Positions 1 to 9,202 of a stretch of DNA of 64,000 nucleotides are shown here, one piece after another; within the stretch, counting starts at the first letter, position 1; every line of letters begins with the position of its first letter. The notes under the pieces are model-generated. The model worked only from the letters and a program-made list of their open reading frames with translations, was not told where the DNA came from and did no database searches. Source of the stretch: Rhodosalinus halophilus (lineage in GTDB: Bacteria > Pseudomonadota > Alphaproteobacteria > Rhodobacterales > Rhodobacteraceae); the NCBI RefSeq assembly GCF_003298775.1, contig NZ_QNTQ01000018.1, forward strand, positions 1-64,000. Direction: 5' to 3'. The translations under genes were made by a program, and so were the position numbers.

Positions 1-1
1 C

Positions 2-112
2 GCCGTCTGCATGGTCCTCGCCTCGCAACCCTACGACGAGGCGGATTACATCCGGGATTACGATGCGTTCCTCGCGCAGAGCGGCGGTCAGCCTGGCCGC
101 GCAGGCAAGTAA
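2..112 (+). CDS. fdtA: Sugar 3,4-ketoisomerase, 3' end only (FdtA/QdtA family)
   Basis: Only the last 36 codons lie in the window; the gene begins upstream. The visible residues (AVCMVLASQPYDEADYIRDY) match almost exactly the C-terminus of the complete FdtA-like protein at 28000-28428, also at DNA level. That family isomerises dTDP-4-keto-6-deoxyglucose to a 3-keto sugar, which a DegT-type aminotransferase then aminates; such an aminotransferase lies one gene downstream at 1057. The last ~12 residues (FLAQSGGQPGRAGK) differ from those of the other copy. The product would be cytosolic. Confidence 0.8.
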   Translation, partial: AVCMVLASQPYDEADYIRDYDAFLAQSGGQPGRAGK

Positions 113-136
113 AGCGCTTCGGCACACAGTTCCTGC

Positions 137-1060
137 ATGTCAGGTCACATCTTCATCCACATAGGGCCTCCCAAAACGGCCACAACTTCCTTGCAGGTCG
201 CAGCGGAAAAGCTCGCTGACACGCGCTATTTCTACGCAGGAACCTTTCAACCACGTGAGCGAAACTCTGGGAGCCTGGCACAACAACTGCATAACGCATG
301 CTCATCTGCCGATAAGAGCCAAGGCCACCAAGTCGCAGAGAGGCTTCGCGCGGAATGCGACGCAGGAAAGACTGTCTTTCTGTCGGAAGAGATGTTTCTT
401 GTGCATTCACGCAAAGTGTCCTGGCAAAGAAAGTTATCGGAGTTGCGCATATTTCTTGGCGACGCACCGATCACAATCATTGTCACGCTTAGGAAACCGA
501 CAGCCGCTCTGCCATCGCTATATCAGGAGCTGTTTCGAGGTTTGCCGCTGTCCCAAAAACTCAGCTTCGCCTCATTCTGCCGAAGCAAGTATGCCAACTG
601 CTTTGACTACGACTTCCTTCAATCGGAAATACTATCCGCAGGTTTCTACAGAGCGCGAAAGATTGATTTCAACAAGATAGCCGCATCGGAAATGTCGACA
701 ACGGATCTTTTCGGACCGGCCACGAATATGACAGCTCAAACGCTCGATATAGGCTGGGAAAACAAGGGGAAGACGGGGAAAACCTCTAGTGAACGAGCAT
801 TGCCAAGCGTCACGCTGAAGGATCTGGCGAACGCGCGCGGCACAAGATGGCTCATCGAGCGCACCATGCATCGGGACAGCAAGTTACGAAAATCTCTTGG
901 GAAGAGCGCGGCGCGACTTTCACTGCGACCCTCACGGCAAGGTGACTTGATCGTTCCGAAAGAACTTGGCGAAGCCTTGGATCGGGTTTATGCGAGACAC
1001 CTCTCCGACGAGTGCCGAACGGTGAATACTGCGTCGTCTGTGAGTGCGGCCACGCCGTGA
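137..1060 (+). CDS. Sulfotransferase-like protein
   Basis: A 307-residue protein opening with a P-loop-like PAPS-binding motif, [12 protein letters not shown] (about residues 9-20), as in carbohydrate sulfotransferases. A second element, [20 protein letters not shown] (about residues 113-132), resembles the 3'-phosphate-binding segment with Arg and Ser. It would transfer sulfate to a glycan or precursor. It sits between a ketoisomerase and an aminotransferase gene, and its stop overlaps the GTG of the aminotransferase (GTGA). Its codon use is clearly more A+T-rich than that of the aminotransferase, suggesting recent acquisition. It is only distantly similar to the sulfotransferases at 28433 and 29577. 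The acceptor is unknown. Confidence 0.72.
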   Translation: MSGHIFIHIGPPKTATTSLQVAAEKLADTRYFYAGTFQPRERNSGSLAQQLHNACSSADKSQGHQVAERLRAECDAGKTVFLSEEMFLVHSRKVSWQRKLSELRIFLGDAPITIIVTLRKPTAALPSLYQELFRGLPLSQKLSFASFCRSKYANCFDYDFLQSEILSAGFYRARKIDFNKIAASEMSTTDLFGPATNMTAQTLDIGWENKGKTGKTSSERALPSVTLKDLANARGTRWLIERTMHRDSKLRKSLGKSAARLSLRPSRQGDLIVPKELGEALDRVYARHLSDECRTVNTASSVSAATP

Positions 1061-2142
1061 TCCCCTTCCTCGACCTCCAAGCCGGCTACCGCGAGCTCCG
1101 GCCCGAGATCGACGCGGCCGTGGCCCGTGTCCTCGACAGCGGCTGGTATATCGGCGGCGAGGAGGTGGCGGGGTTCGAGGCCGACTGGGCGGCCTTCTGC
1201 GGCGCCGGGCACTGCGTCGGCACGGGCAACGGGCTCGACGCGCTGATCCTCGCGCTCCGGGCCTACGGCGTCGGGCCGGGCGACGGGGTCATCGTGCCGT
1301 CGAACACCTATATCGCCACCTGGCTTGCCGTCAGCGCCGTGGGCGCGACCCTTCAGCCCGTGGAGCCCGACCCCGCGACCCACAACATCGACCCCGCCCG
1401 AATCGCCGCGGCCGTCACGCCCGAGACGCGGGCGATCCTGCCCGTCCACCTCTATGGCCAGCCCGCCGATCTCGACCCGATCCTCGCGCTCGCGCGGGCG
1501 CACGGCCTGCGCGTGATCGAGGACGCGGCGCAGGCCCACGGCGCGCGCTACAAGGGGCGGCGCATCGGCGCGCATGGCGACGCGGTGTGCTGGAGCTTCT
1601 ACCCCGGCAAGAACCTCGGCGCGATGGGCGACGCGGGCGCGGTCACCACCGACGACCCCGAGATCGCCGCACGGATCCGGCGGCTCGGCAACTACGGCTC
1701 CGACCGGAAATACGTGAACGTCGAGCGCGGCGTGAACTCCCGCCTCGATCCGCTGCAGGCCGCCATCCTGCGCGTGAAGCTCGCACATCTCGACGCCTGG
1801 ACCGAGCGCCGCCGCGCCCTCGCCGCCGCCTATTCGGAGGCGCTGGCGGGCACCGGCCTGACCCTGCCGCAGGTGCCCGCGTGGGCGGAGCCGGTCTGGC
1901 ACCTCTACGTCGTCCGCAGCCCCGAGCGCGACGCCCTGCAGGCGCGCCTGACCGAGGCGGGCGTGGGCACGCTGATCCACTACCCGATCCCGCCGCACAT
2001 GCAGGAGGCCTACGCCGACCTCGGCCTCGCGCCCGAGGCCCTGCCCCTGGCGCGGCAACTCGCCGGCGAGGTGCTGAGCCTGCCGATGGGGCCGCATCTG
2101 GGGCCGGAGACGGCCGGCCACCTGCGCGCGGCCATCGCGTGA
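1057..2142 (+). CDS. fdtB: DegT/DnrJ/EryC1 PLP-dependent sugar aminotransferase (FdtB/QdtB-like)
   Basis: PLP-dependent aminotransferase of 361 residues in the DegT/DnrJ/EryC1/StrS family. The internal-aldimine lysine is in [13 protein letters not shown], at about K185 from the start used here, and GTGNGLDAL near the N-terminus helps bind the phosphate. With the FdtA-type isomerase upstream, the likely reaction is amination of dTDP-3-keto-6-deoxyhexose to dTDP-3-amino-3,6-dideoxyhexose (Fuc3N or Qui3N type). I chose the GTG at 1057 because it overlaps the preceding stop as GTGA and the protein then begins [11 protein letters not shown], the usual start for the family. An in-frame start 15 codons upstream is less likely. 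Confidence 0.85.
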   Translation: MIPFLDLQAGYRELRPEIDAAVARVLDSGWYIGGEEVAGFEADWAAFCGAGHCVGTGNGLDALILALRAYGVGPGDGVIVPSNTYIATWLAVSAVGATLQPVEPDPATHNIDPARIAAAVTPETRAILPVHLYGQPADLDPILALARAHGLRVIEDAAQAHGARYKGRRIGAHGDAVCWSFYPGKNLGAMGDAGAVTTDDPEIAARIRRLGNYGSDRKYVNVERGVNSRLDPLQAAILRVKLAHLDAWTERRRALAAAYSEALAGTGLTLPQVPAWAEPVWHLYVVRSPERDALQARLTEAGVGTLIHYPIPPHMQEAYADLGLAPEALPLARQLAGEVLSLPMGPHLGPETAGHLRAAIA

Positions 2143-2192
2143 GCCCGGTGTCGCGCCCTTCCGCCGAGAGACCATCCCCGGAGACCGCCCGC

Positions 2193-3152
2193 ATGACCGA
2201 GACCGCCGACCGCCCGCTCGTCACCTTCGCCCTCTTCGCCTACAACCAGGAGCAATACATCCGCGAGGCGATCGAGGGCGCCTTCGCCCAGACCTACGAA
2301 CCGCTGGAGATCATCCTCTCCGACGACTGCTCGACCGACCGGACCTTCGAGATCATGCAGGAGATGGCGGCGGCGTATGAGGGACCGCATGAGGTGCGGG
2401 TGCGGCGGAATCGGCAAAATCTAGGACTAGCGGCACACTTGAACGCCGTTGTAGAAATAGCAGGGGGTGAGATCTTGGTTCTCGCCGCGGGCGATGACAT
2501 TTCCTTACCCGACCGAACGGAGGCTTCGTTCGAATGCTTAAGACGGAACCCCGCCGTAACAGCTGTGCTGCTGTCCGCCAACGTGATCAATGAAGCGGGC
2601 AGGACCGTTGGCGAACGTCTTAGTGGAAAAAGCAAGGTAGGTGGGGGTCTGCAGACGCTTAGCGATCTATTAGCTTGGCGGCACACAACCTTCGGTGCGA
2701 CAAGGGCCGTGCGACGAGACGTCCTCACTCGCTTCGGTCCTCTGAACGCAACATGTCCAACGGAAGATACACCACTCTTGTTGCGTTCGCTCTTGTGTGG
2801 CCCTAACGCTCTCTCGCACCACAAGGCCGTTCTATATCGAAGACACGAAAACAACCTCAGCGGATTAGCATCGCTGCGCAGGATGAACACCGATGAAATT
2901 TATAGCCAGCACCGCTCTGACATAAACCTTGCCGTGCAAATGGAACTCATCCCCCATAGGATGGCTACGAAACTGGAGAAATGGATCACACTAGATCATG
3001 AAATTAGGAGACTCCGGCTCAAAATCGCCTCAGAGGAAGTCAAAAACTTCAAAGATACAATGCTCGCAGTTCAACACCCCGCGACTAGTTTGCGCGAAAA
3101 AGCGAAGCTTCTTGCAACCTATTTCGCCTCCTTGAGCGACGCGCACAAATGA
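2193..3152 (+). CDS. Family 2 glycosyltransferase, apparently chimeric
   Basis: GT-A type glycosyltransferase of 319 residues. The N-terminus VTFALFAYNQEQYIREAI and SDDCSTD (about residues 43-49) are typical of nucleotide-sugar binding in GT2, and LAAGDDIS carries a metal-binding DxD-like element. The ATG at 2193 has a GGAG 9 bases upstream; an in-frame GTG at 2139 overlapping the previous stop as GTGA is an alternative. The first ~70 codons use almost only G/C-ending codons, whereas from about base 2405 the codons are strikingly A/T-rich, so the gene looks like a fusion of resident 5' sequence with an imported 3' part. Its stop overlaps the next ATG (ATGA). Confidence 0.85.
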   Translation: MTETADRPLVTFALFAYNQEQYIREAIEGAFAQTYEPLEIILSDDCSTDRTFEIMQEMAAAYEGPHEVRVRRNRQNLGLAAHLNAVVEIAGGEILVLAAGDDISLPDRTEASFECLRRNPAVTAVLLSANVINEAGRTVGERLSGKSKVGGGLQTLSDLLAWRHTTFGATRAVRRDVLTRFGPLNATCPTEDTPLLLRSLLCGPNALSHHKAVLYRRHENNLSGLASLRRMNTDEIYSQHRSDINLAVQMELIPHRMATKLEKWITLDHEIRRLRLKIASEEVKNFKDTMLAVQHPATSLREKAKLLATYFASLSDAHK

Positions 3153-4366
3153 GGCCTCGCATTTCGATAATCTCCGAGTGCGAAAGCAACAACTTGGGCG
3201 ATCAAGCAATCGCGCGCGCCCTCTCCGAAATTTTGGAACCTCACTATCGTGTTTCCATAACTTCTTTCGGCCAGATTGGTTCCAATCCGAGCATCGGGTC
3301 GAGCAACATCCCAGTCAGATCAGGTAAGCCGCTAGCCTTGCGGATATTCAGTGGGGTTCAGCCTTACGCTAAAGCGCAAATTAAGTGGCACATTCTTGGA
3401 GAAAAGCACAAGTACGGTGAGCACTTTGAATCCGCAATAAAAGACAGCGACCTCGTTTTGGTTGGAGGCGGGCAGTTAATAAAGAACAATATTGCGCTGT
3501 TCTGCGAAAAGCTCGCGCTTGTCTCAAGGGTTTCAGAAGAGCACTCCAAACCCTTCGCCATGGTTGGAGTTGGCGCGGACGTGAGAATGAAGAAAAAAAA
3601 CTGGCTCATTGTTAGAAAGGCCATAAGAAATTCTAAATTCACGATTGTTCGGGACGAAATATCAAAGCGCAGGATATACGAAGCACTAAACGGCCACATT
3701 AACCCTGCGGTGCTCCCGGATCTTGCCTTTGCACTGAAGAACTCGGCTCGCAAGCGACGACGCCCTGACCGCAGTATATCGCTCGCGCTAAACATTATGA
3801 ACCCAAAGACCATGCACAAGCCGCTCGGGCTATGCAGCAAGAGTTATATCGACAGATGCACTGAGATGGTTTGCGAGTTTCCTGATTCTTATCGCGAGGA
3901 TTTGTCGTCCGTTTTGCTGTTCACATCGGGCTCTCCGGATGACCTAGCGGCAGCCCGCGAGCTACAAGAAGGGATTCGAAAAACGACTGCAAAAACTCTA
4001 CCCATCTTTCATCCCCGCACCCTTGAAGAGCTGCTTGCTTTTCTTGCGAACACCAAGAATGTTGTTGCAGCACGGATGCATGCTGGCATCCTTGCTTACA
4101 TTTCTGGATGCAACCCCCTATGCATCAATTGGGACGACAAGGTTGAAGGGGTTTGGTCGACCGTCGGGGAAAGTGCGCGGGTGATCGGCCTAGACGAAAT
4201 CGCGACATCCAGAGGTGGAGCAAGTATCCTCGGCAAACTGCGCTGTCTGCGCTCCCCCTCGGACGAGGAGCTTGATAGCCTCGCAGACATGGTTTGCCAG
4301 GGTGTACTAAATTCAGTCGGGCAAGCCCTTTCGATGGATGGCGCGGATTTCACGTGCCAGATGTGA
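3149..4366 (+). CDS. Polysaccharide pyruvyl transferase family protein (WcaK/CsaB-like)
   Basis: A 405-residue protein of the polysaccharide pyruvyl transferase superfamily. Visible family features are the N-terminal NNLGDQAI segment, the central DLVLVGGGQLI and AMVGVGADV segments, and the C-terminal VVAARMHAGILAYISGCNPL, where an Arg-x-His motif is expected in the active site. The family ketal-links pyruvate from phosphoenolpyruvate to sugar residues, adding negative charge. Start and stop overlap both neighbours (ATGA and GTGA). The whole gene is A+T-rich compared with the genes on either side of the 2.4-4.4 kb block, indicating transfer. The acceptor sugar is unknown. Confidence 0.83.
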   Translation: MRPRISIISECESNNLGDQAIARALSEILEPHYRVSITSFGQIGSNPSIGSSNIPVRSGKPLALRIFSGVQPYAKAQIKWHILGEKHKYGEHFESAIKDSDLVLVGGGQLIKNNIALFCEKLALVSRVSEEHSKPFAMVGVGADVRMKKKNWLIVRKAIRNSKFTIVRDEISKRRIYEALNGHINPAVLPDLAFALKNSARKRRRPDRSISLALNIMNPKTMHKPLGLCSKSYIDRCTEMVCEFPDSYREDLSSVLLFTSGSPDDLAAARELQEGIRKTTAKTLPIFHPRTLEELLAFLANTKNVVAARMHAGILAYISGCNPLCINWDDKVEGVWSTVGESARVIGLDEIATSRGGASILGKLRCLRSPSDEELDSLADMVCQGVLNSVGQALSMDGADFTCQM

Positions 4367-5460
4367 AACGAAAGATTTTGGTTCTTCTACCCGACCTCCG
4401 CGGCGGCGGCGCAGAACGCCTCAACCTCGTCCTCGCCGAGGAGTTCCTGCGCCAGGGCCATGCCGTGGAGTTCGTGCTGTTGCAGGCGCGGGGGGCGCTT
4501 CTGGCGGAGGCGGAGGGGCGGTTTCCCGTCCATGCGCTGGGCTGCACGCGGATGCGGCAGGCGCCCCTGCGTCTTGCGCGGTATCTGCGGGAGCGGCGGC
4601 CGGACGCGCTGCTCGCCGCCATGTGGCCGCTCACCGGCATCGCCGGCCTCGCCACGCGCCTCGCGGGCCGGCCCACCCGCCTCGTGGCGAGCGAGCATAA
4701 CGACTTCCGGCACATGCCGTCGCTCAAGCCCGCCGAGCGCTGGGCCCTGAAGCGCTTCGGCCGCCGGCTCTACGGGCCGTGCCACGGCGTCGTCGCCGTC
4801 TCGGACGGCGTCGCCGAGAGCCTGAGGGAGGTCGCCGGCCTCCCGCCCGAGCGCGTGACGGTGATCCACAATCCGGTGCGCCCCCTGCCCCCCGACCCCA
4901 TGACGGACGACGACCGCGCCCGCCTCGGCGGATGGCTGGAGGGCGAGGCGCGGCTGATCGCGATCGGCACGCTGAAGCGGCAGAAGGGCTTCGACGTGCT
5001 CCTGCGCGCGCTCGCCGATCTGCAGCAGCGGTGCGACGCGCGCCTTCTGATCCTGGGCGAGGGCCCGCTGCGCGGCGAGTTGGAAACCCTCGCGGCCGAA
5101 CTCGGCGTCGCGGAGAGCGTCTGGCTCCCCGGCTTCCGACCCAACCCCGGCACCTTCCTTCGGGAGGCGGACGTCTTCGTCCTGTCCTCCAACTGGGAGG
5201 GCTTCGGCAACGTCATCGTCGAGGCCCTGGCCGCCGGCGTGCCGGTCGTCTCGACCGACTGCCCGTCGGGCCCGGCCGAGATCCTGGACGGCGGACGATA
5301 CGGCCGTCTCGTGCCGGTCGGGGATCCATCCGCCCTGTCATCGGCGGTCGAGGATACGCTGACCGAGCCGCATCCCTCCGACCCTCTGGTGGCCAGAGCG
5401 GCCGATTTTCGGCCGGCGACGGCAGCCGACGCCTACCTCCGGCTCCTGGCCGATCCATGA
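4363..5460 (+). CDS. Family 4 glycosyltransferase
   Basis: GT-B glycosyltransferase of 365 residues. The N-terminal domain contains PDLRGGGAERLNLVLAEEF. The C-terminal domain has AIGTLKRQKGFDVLLRAL, ILGEGPLR and the donor-binding EGFGNVIVEALAAGVPVV with the E-x7-E motif typical of GT4. The GTG at 4363 is chosen because it overlaps the preceding stop (GTGA) and begins right at the Rossmann strand (KRKILVLLPD). The high-GC codon style resumes within the first few codons. The gene ends in an ATGA overlap with the next one. The transferred sugar cannot be told from sequence. Confidence 0.88.
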   Translation: MKRKILVLLPDLRGGGAERLNLVLAEEFLRQGHAVEFVLLQARGALLAEAEGRFPVHALGCTRMRQAPLRLARYLRERRPDALLAAMWPLTGIAGLATRLAGRPTRLVASEHNDFRHMPSLKPAERWALKRFGRRLYGPCHGVVAVSDGVAESLREVAGLPPERVTVIHNPVRPLPPDPMTDDDRARLGGWLEGEARLIAIGTLKRQKGFDVLLRALADLQQRCDARLLILGEGPLRGELETLAAELGVAESVWLPGFRPNPGTFLREADVFVLSSNWEGFGNVIVEALAAGVPVVSTDCPSGPAEILDGGRYGRLVPVGDPSALSSAVEDTLTEPHPSDPLVARAADFRPATAADAYLRLLADP

Positions 5461-6701
5461 CCGCCACCCTCTACCTCACGCGCAACGGCCTGCTCGAGCC
5501 GCTCGGGCAGAGCCAGGTGATGAGCTACCTGCGCGGGCTCGCGGCCGAGCATGCGATCACCCTCGTCACCTTCGAGAAGCCCGAGGACATGGCGGACAGC
5601 GCCGCCATGGCGCGCGCCCGGGCCGACTGCGCGGCCCACGGGATCGACTGGCGGCCCCGCCGCTTCCGACGGCGGCCCCGGCTTCTCGCATCCGCGTGGA
5701 GTCTGGTCGCCATGGGAACGACCGCCCTGCGTCTCGCGCGATCGGGGCAACTGGGCCTGATCCATGCACGCTCCTATCTGCCCGCCGGCGTCGCATGGGC
5801 CGTGTGGCGCCTCACCGGAACGGCTTTCATCTTCGACATGCGCGCGCTGTGGCCCGAGGAGCTGATCACCGCGGGGCGGCTCAAGCGCGGCTCTCCGCTG
5901 CATCGGCTGCTCGAGCGGCTCGAACGGCTCTGCCTGCGCGACGCGACCGCCATCGTCTCGCTGACAGAGGCTGCCGTCGATCACCTGGAGCGGCGCTATC
6001 CGGAGGAACTCGCCGGCAAGAGGATCCGGGTGATCCCCACCTGCGCCGATCTCGACCGCTTCACGCCGCCCCCGGAGCCGCCGACGGAGCGGGTCTACGG
6101 CTGCGTGGGCACGGTTCTGAGCGGCTGGTTCAAGACCGACTGGCTGGCGGCGTTCTTTCGGGCCGTGGCCCGGCGCGAGCCGGACGCGCGCTTCGAGGTG
6201 GTCACCCGCGACGACCCCGAGACGGTGCGGGCGCGGCTCGATCCGGACGCGGCGCTGAACCTCTCGATCTTCGCGGCGCCGCCCGAGCGTGTGCACCTCG
6301 ACGTCCGCCGTCAGACCGCGTCGGCGATGTTCTACGCAGGCGGCGAGATTTCGGAGCTGGGGCGAAGCCCGACGCGCATGGCGGAGATCCTGGGCTGCGG
6401 GATCCCCGTGATCGCCAACGACGGCGTCGGCGACGTGGCCCGCATCATCCGGCGCTACCGCGTCGGCGTCATCGCCCGTGACGGCTCGGACGCGGCCATG
6501 GACGCCGCGGCCGCGGAGCTCGAACAGCTCCGAAAGGAGCCGGACCTCGCCCGACGCTGCCGGCAGGCGGCCGAGGAGGTCTTCTCGCTGGACCGCGGGA
6601 CGGAGGCTTACCGGCAGCTTTATGCCGAGATTCTCGGCGGGCAAGCTCCTCGGGGCGCCACAGCCCCCGAGTCCGCAGAGCAGCCACGTGCACACGGCTG
6701 A
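5457..6701 (+). CDS. Glycosyltransferase, GT4-like
   Basis: A 414-residue GT-B type protein whose ATG overlaps the preceding stop (ATGA). The N-terminal domain has the acceptor-side motif LYLTRNGLLEPLGQSQVMSYL, found in a group of polysaccharide GTs. FIFDMRALWPEEL and AIVSLTEAAVDHL follow, and the C-terminal domain contains LGRSPTRMAEILGCGIPVIAN. The E-x7-E motif is weaker than in the neighbour at 4363. The gene sits in a head-to-tail series of glycosyltransferases, so it probably adds one residue of the repeat unit. Specificity is unknown. Confidence 0.8.
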   Translation: MTATLYLTRNGLLEPLGQSQVMSYLRGLAAEHAITLVTFEKPEDMADSAAMARARADCAAHGIDWRPRRFRRRPRLLASAWSLVAMGTTALRLARSGQLGLIHARSYLPAGVAWAVWRLTGTAFIFDMRALWPEELITAGRLKRGSPLHRLLERLERLCLRDATAIVSLTEAAVDHLERRYPEELAGKRIRVIPTCADLDRFTPPPEPPTERVYGCVGTVLSGWFKTDWLAAFFRAVARREPDARFEVVTRDDPETVRARLDPDAALNLSIFAAPPERVHLDVRRQTASAMFYAGGEISELGRSPTRMAEILGCGIPVIANDGVGDVARIIRRYRVGVIARDGSDAAMDAAAAELEQLRKEPDLARRCRQAAEEVFSLDRGTEAYRQLYAEILGGQAPRGATAPESAEQPRAHG

Positions 6702-6707
6702 CGTGGG

Positions 6708-7784
6708 ATGAAACTGCTCATCCTCAGCCGCTACGACCGGCAGGGCGCGTCCAGTCGGCTGCGAACCCGGCAGTATATTCCCTACCTGGAGGCCGCCGGT
6801 TTCAGCGTCGATATTCACCCCCTTTTCGACGCGGCGTATCTTGACAGTCTCTACAACGGCCGGCGCGATCCGGTCTCCATTCTGCGCGCCTATTCGCGAC
6901 GGGTCCGGCGGTTGCGCAGCGCAAATGCCTTCGACGTGATCTGGCTGGAAAAGGAACTCCTGCCCTGGCTTCCCTGGGGTGCGGAGCGCTTTTTCTCGCC
7001 CGATGGACCAGCGATCGTCAGCGACTACGACGATGCGCTCTTCCACCGCTACGATCGGCATCCGTCAGGCGCAATCCGTCGGATCCTGGGCGACAAGATC
7101 GCGAAGGTCATGCGCGGATCGGACCTCGTGCTCGCAGGAAATCGCTACCTGGCCGACTATGCGGCGCAGGCGGGATCGCCTTGGGTCGAAATCGTGCCGA
7201 CCGTTGTCGACTGCAGCGTATATGGCCCCCGGAAGCCGCGCAGGACCTCGGGAGTCGCCATCGGGTGGATAGGAACGCCCGGAACCTGGAGCGATTGCGT
7301 GGCGCCTTTCCTGGAGCCCTTGAAAGGCATCGTCGATGGCGAGGCCGTATCCTTTCTCGCTGTCGGAGCGGGAAGCGCCGCGGGGACAGCCGAGGGCTTC
7401 GAGGTGCGGTCGTGGTCGGAGGCTCGCGAGGTCGCCGACATTCAGGACATGGACATCGGCATCATGCCCCTGCCCGACACGCCGTGGATGCGCGGCAAGT
7501 GTGGCTACAAGCTCATCCAGTACATGGCCTGCGGCCTGCCCGTCGTCGCCTCACCGGTCGGGGTGAACAGCGAGATCGTGGAGCATGGCGTGAACGGTTT
7601 CCTCGCCTCGTCGGAGGCCGAATGGGTGCAGGCGCTGGAGACCCTGATCGCCGAGCCGGAGTTGCGGCGCAGGATGGGCGCCGCCGGGCGCAGGAAGGTC
7701 GAGGACGCATACAGCCTGCAGGTCCATGGGCCACGGGTGGCGCGTCTGCTCGCCGAGGTGGCGCGAGGCGGCAAGGCCAGATGA
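6708..7784 (+). CDS. Glycosyltransferase, GT-B fold
   Basis: Protein of 358 residues beginning 6 bases after the previous stop. The N-terminus (MKLLILSRYDRQGASSRLRTRQYIPYL) and the C-terminal segment KLIQYMACGLPVVASPVGVNSEIV are typical of GT4-like enzymes. A central AIGWIGTPGTW marks the start of the second Rossmann domain. The enzyme is likely cytosolic and assembles the repeat unit together with the preceding GTs. Codon use is GC-rich but slightly more relaxed than that of its upstream neighbour. No substrate can be assigned. Confidence 0.8.
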   Translation: MKLLILSRYDRQGASSRLRTRQYIPYLEAAGFSVDIHPLFDAAYLDSLYNGRRDPVSILRAYSRRVRRLRSANAFDVIWLEKELLPWLPWGAERFFSPDGPAIVSDYDDALFHRYDRHPSGAIRRILGDKIAKVMRGSDLVLAGNRYLADYAAQAGSPWVEIVPTVVDCSVYGPRKPRRTSGVAIGWIGTPGTWSDCVAPFLEPLKGIVDGEAVSFLAVGAGSAAGTAEGFEVRSWSEAREVADIQDMDIGIMPLPDTPWMRGKCGYKLIQYMACGLPVVASPVGVNSEIVEHGVNGFLASSEAEWVQALETLIAEPELRRRMGAAGRRKVEDAYSLQVHGPRVARLLAEVARGGKAR

Positions 7785-7809
7785 ACCGGCCTGAAGGCCC
7801 AACGTAAGC

Positions 7810-7935
7810 GTGACCTGGTACTTTGCCAATTTCGGTCTAATTCTCACCATCTATCTCGACCACCGCGGTATTCACGCACGACTTGCACGCAATTTGACGC
7901 CCCTTGCCGGTCGCCTCCACAAATTCGAGTGCTAG
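7810..7935 (+). other. Short open frame, possible detached N-terminus of the membrane gene downstream
   Basis: A 41-codon frame from a GTG contains a hydrophobic stretch, WYFANFGLILTIYL, that could be a first transmembrane helix. It stops at 7933-7935, just before the likely start of the polymerase/ligase-like gene, which lies in another frame. It may be a relic of that gene's original 5' end after a frameshift or recombination, or it may be chance. No clear ribosome binding site was seen. Confidence 0.2.
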
Positions 7936-7954
7936 CGCATTGGCCTACTCTTCG

Positions 7955-9109
7955 ATGCAACAACAAGAAAGGGTCAGAAACGGAATAGCTGCCGGCTTGG
8001 GCGCTCTCATCGCCTTGCCCTCTGTGACCTACCTGCTCCTTCTAATTCTCCTCTTCCCTCGCTTTATGCAAGCGAGACCACTCATGAAAGTCAACTCTTC
8101 CAACTTAAAGCTGATTTACTTCCTGATTTTGAGTTTAGCCGCATGCTCATTGGGAGTTCTTGCTGGAAACTCAGAGGCTGAAAAATACGCTCTAAGAATA
8201 GGTGTCTGTATTTTTGGCGCACTTCTTGTGTTTCTCACTGCACACCGACAGTCCATCTCGACACTGAAAATCTTCTTGAGATTCATGATTATTGCTGCGC
8301 TAATCAACTCAGTGGTCGTAATTATTACAGCGATTTCACCCGATATATACCTATCTCTGCGCATCTCGGATTTTTCTGGATTTGACAAGACACCACGACC
8401 ATTTCGATCTCCCGGCCTCTTTCGCGGATACGATACATCCGGCGCATTCATGTGCATTGCTTTGGCGGCGACACCAGTCATCCTCCGCCCCACATCAAAC
8501 AAAAACTATATCACAATCATTGCAATATCTCTACTGTCTTTAGCCTGCATGCTCTCGTCGAGAACCTCAATGCTGATTTTCTTGATGACGGCTTTGATCT
8601 GCGCCACATTCTACAGAGGAAATCACCTGCGCGCCTACCGTCTCTTTTTACTAATAACTGCAGTAATATTTGCGGCCATAAGTCTGTACATCATAAGTAT
8701 TTCCCTTTTCAACCTAAGCATCTTTACCCCGCCCCAGATACTGCAAGAATTTGTCCCAAGAAACATATCGCTATATTACAATGTTGGCACGAATGATTAT
8801 CTCAGACACCATCGCATATTGGATATAGATTTATTTCCGAGCGAAACCTCTTTTCTGCCGGACAACTTTTTCTCTCGCGCAGGCCTTTCACTGGGAGCAG
8901 TTGGCCTGATCGGAGCGCTTATACCAATCATCTACATGAGCGCATCAATGCTAATCGCATACAGGGGGAATCTAAGGTATTTTTGCTTGGCGCTTATATT
9001 TATTCTTTTTGCAATGAACTTCAAGAACAACTATTTCTTCTTTCTTCCCTTTTTTACAATATTCTGCTTTACCTTCGCAACCCGTCCATTCAAGCCATCA
9101 AGCGGATAA
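7955..9109 (+). CDS. O-antigen polymerase/ligase-like polytopic membrane protein
   Basis: About 384 residues, mostly hydrophobic, with roughly ten predicted membrane helices (for example ALIALPSVTYLLLLILLF, IIAISLLSLACML, RLFLLITAVIFAAISLYII and YFCLALIFILFAMNF). A periplasmic loop rich in polar and aromatic residues precedes the last helices. This layout and its place among glycosyltransferases fit a Wzy-type polymerase or WaaL/O-antigen ligase-like protein, families with little sequence conservation. The start is uncertain: the ATG at 7955 is used, while TTG at 7904 extends the same frame; neither has a clear Shine-Dalgarno sequence. Codons are strongly A+T-rich, unlike both neighbours, implying transfer. 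Confidence 0.7.
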   Translation: MQQQERVRNGIAAGLGALIALPSVTYLLLLILLFPRFMQARPLMKVNSSNLKLIYFLILSLAACSLGVLAGNSEAEKYALRIGVCIFGALLVFLTAHRQSISTLKIFLRFMIIAALINSVVVIITAISPDIYLSLRISDFSGFDKTPRPFRSPGLFRGYDTSGAFMCIALAATPVILRPTSNKNYITIIAISLLSLACMLSSRTSMLIFLMTALICATFYRGNHLRAYRLFLLITAVIFAAISLYIISISLFNLSIFTPPQILQEFVPRNISLYYNVGTNDYLRHHRILDIDLFPSETSFLPDNFFSRAGLSLGAVGLIGALIPIIYMSASMLIAYRGNLRYFCLALIFILFAMNFKNNYFFFLPFFTIFCFTFATRPFKPSSG

Positions 9110-9148
9110 AATCATCACACCGGCTTGTTGCGCAAAGGCACAGTACGG

Positions 9149-9202
9149 GCTTCATCCCGTAAATGCAGGGCAGTAGCTTCATCCCGTAAATACAGGGCAG
9201 TA
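9149..9202 (+). repeat. Two adjacent copies of a 27-bp direct repeat
   Basis: The units 9149-9175 and 9176-9202 begin GCTTCATCCCGTAAAT and differ at one base (G or A at 9165/9192). A degraded remnant ending in CAGTA precedes the first unit. The second unit ends in the inverted repeat TACAGG-N6-CCTGTA (9191-9208). The array lies in the gap between the A+T-rich polymerase-like gene and the GC-rich epimerase gene, so it may mark a junction or be regulatory. Confidence 0.75.

Noticed and set aside
9149-9202. Possible CRISPR array
   Set aside because: The two repeat units abut directly with no spacers, and there are no cas genes.
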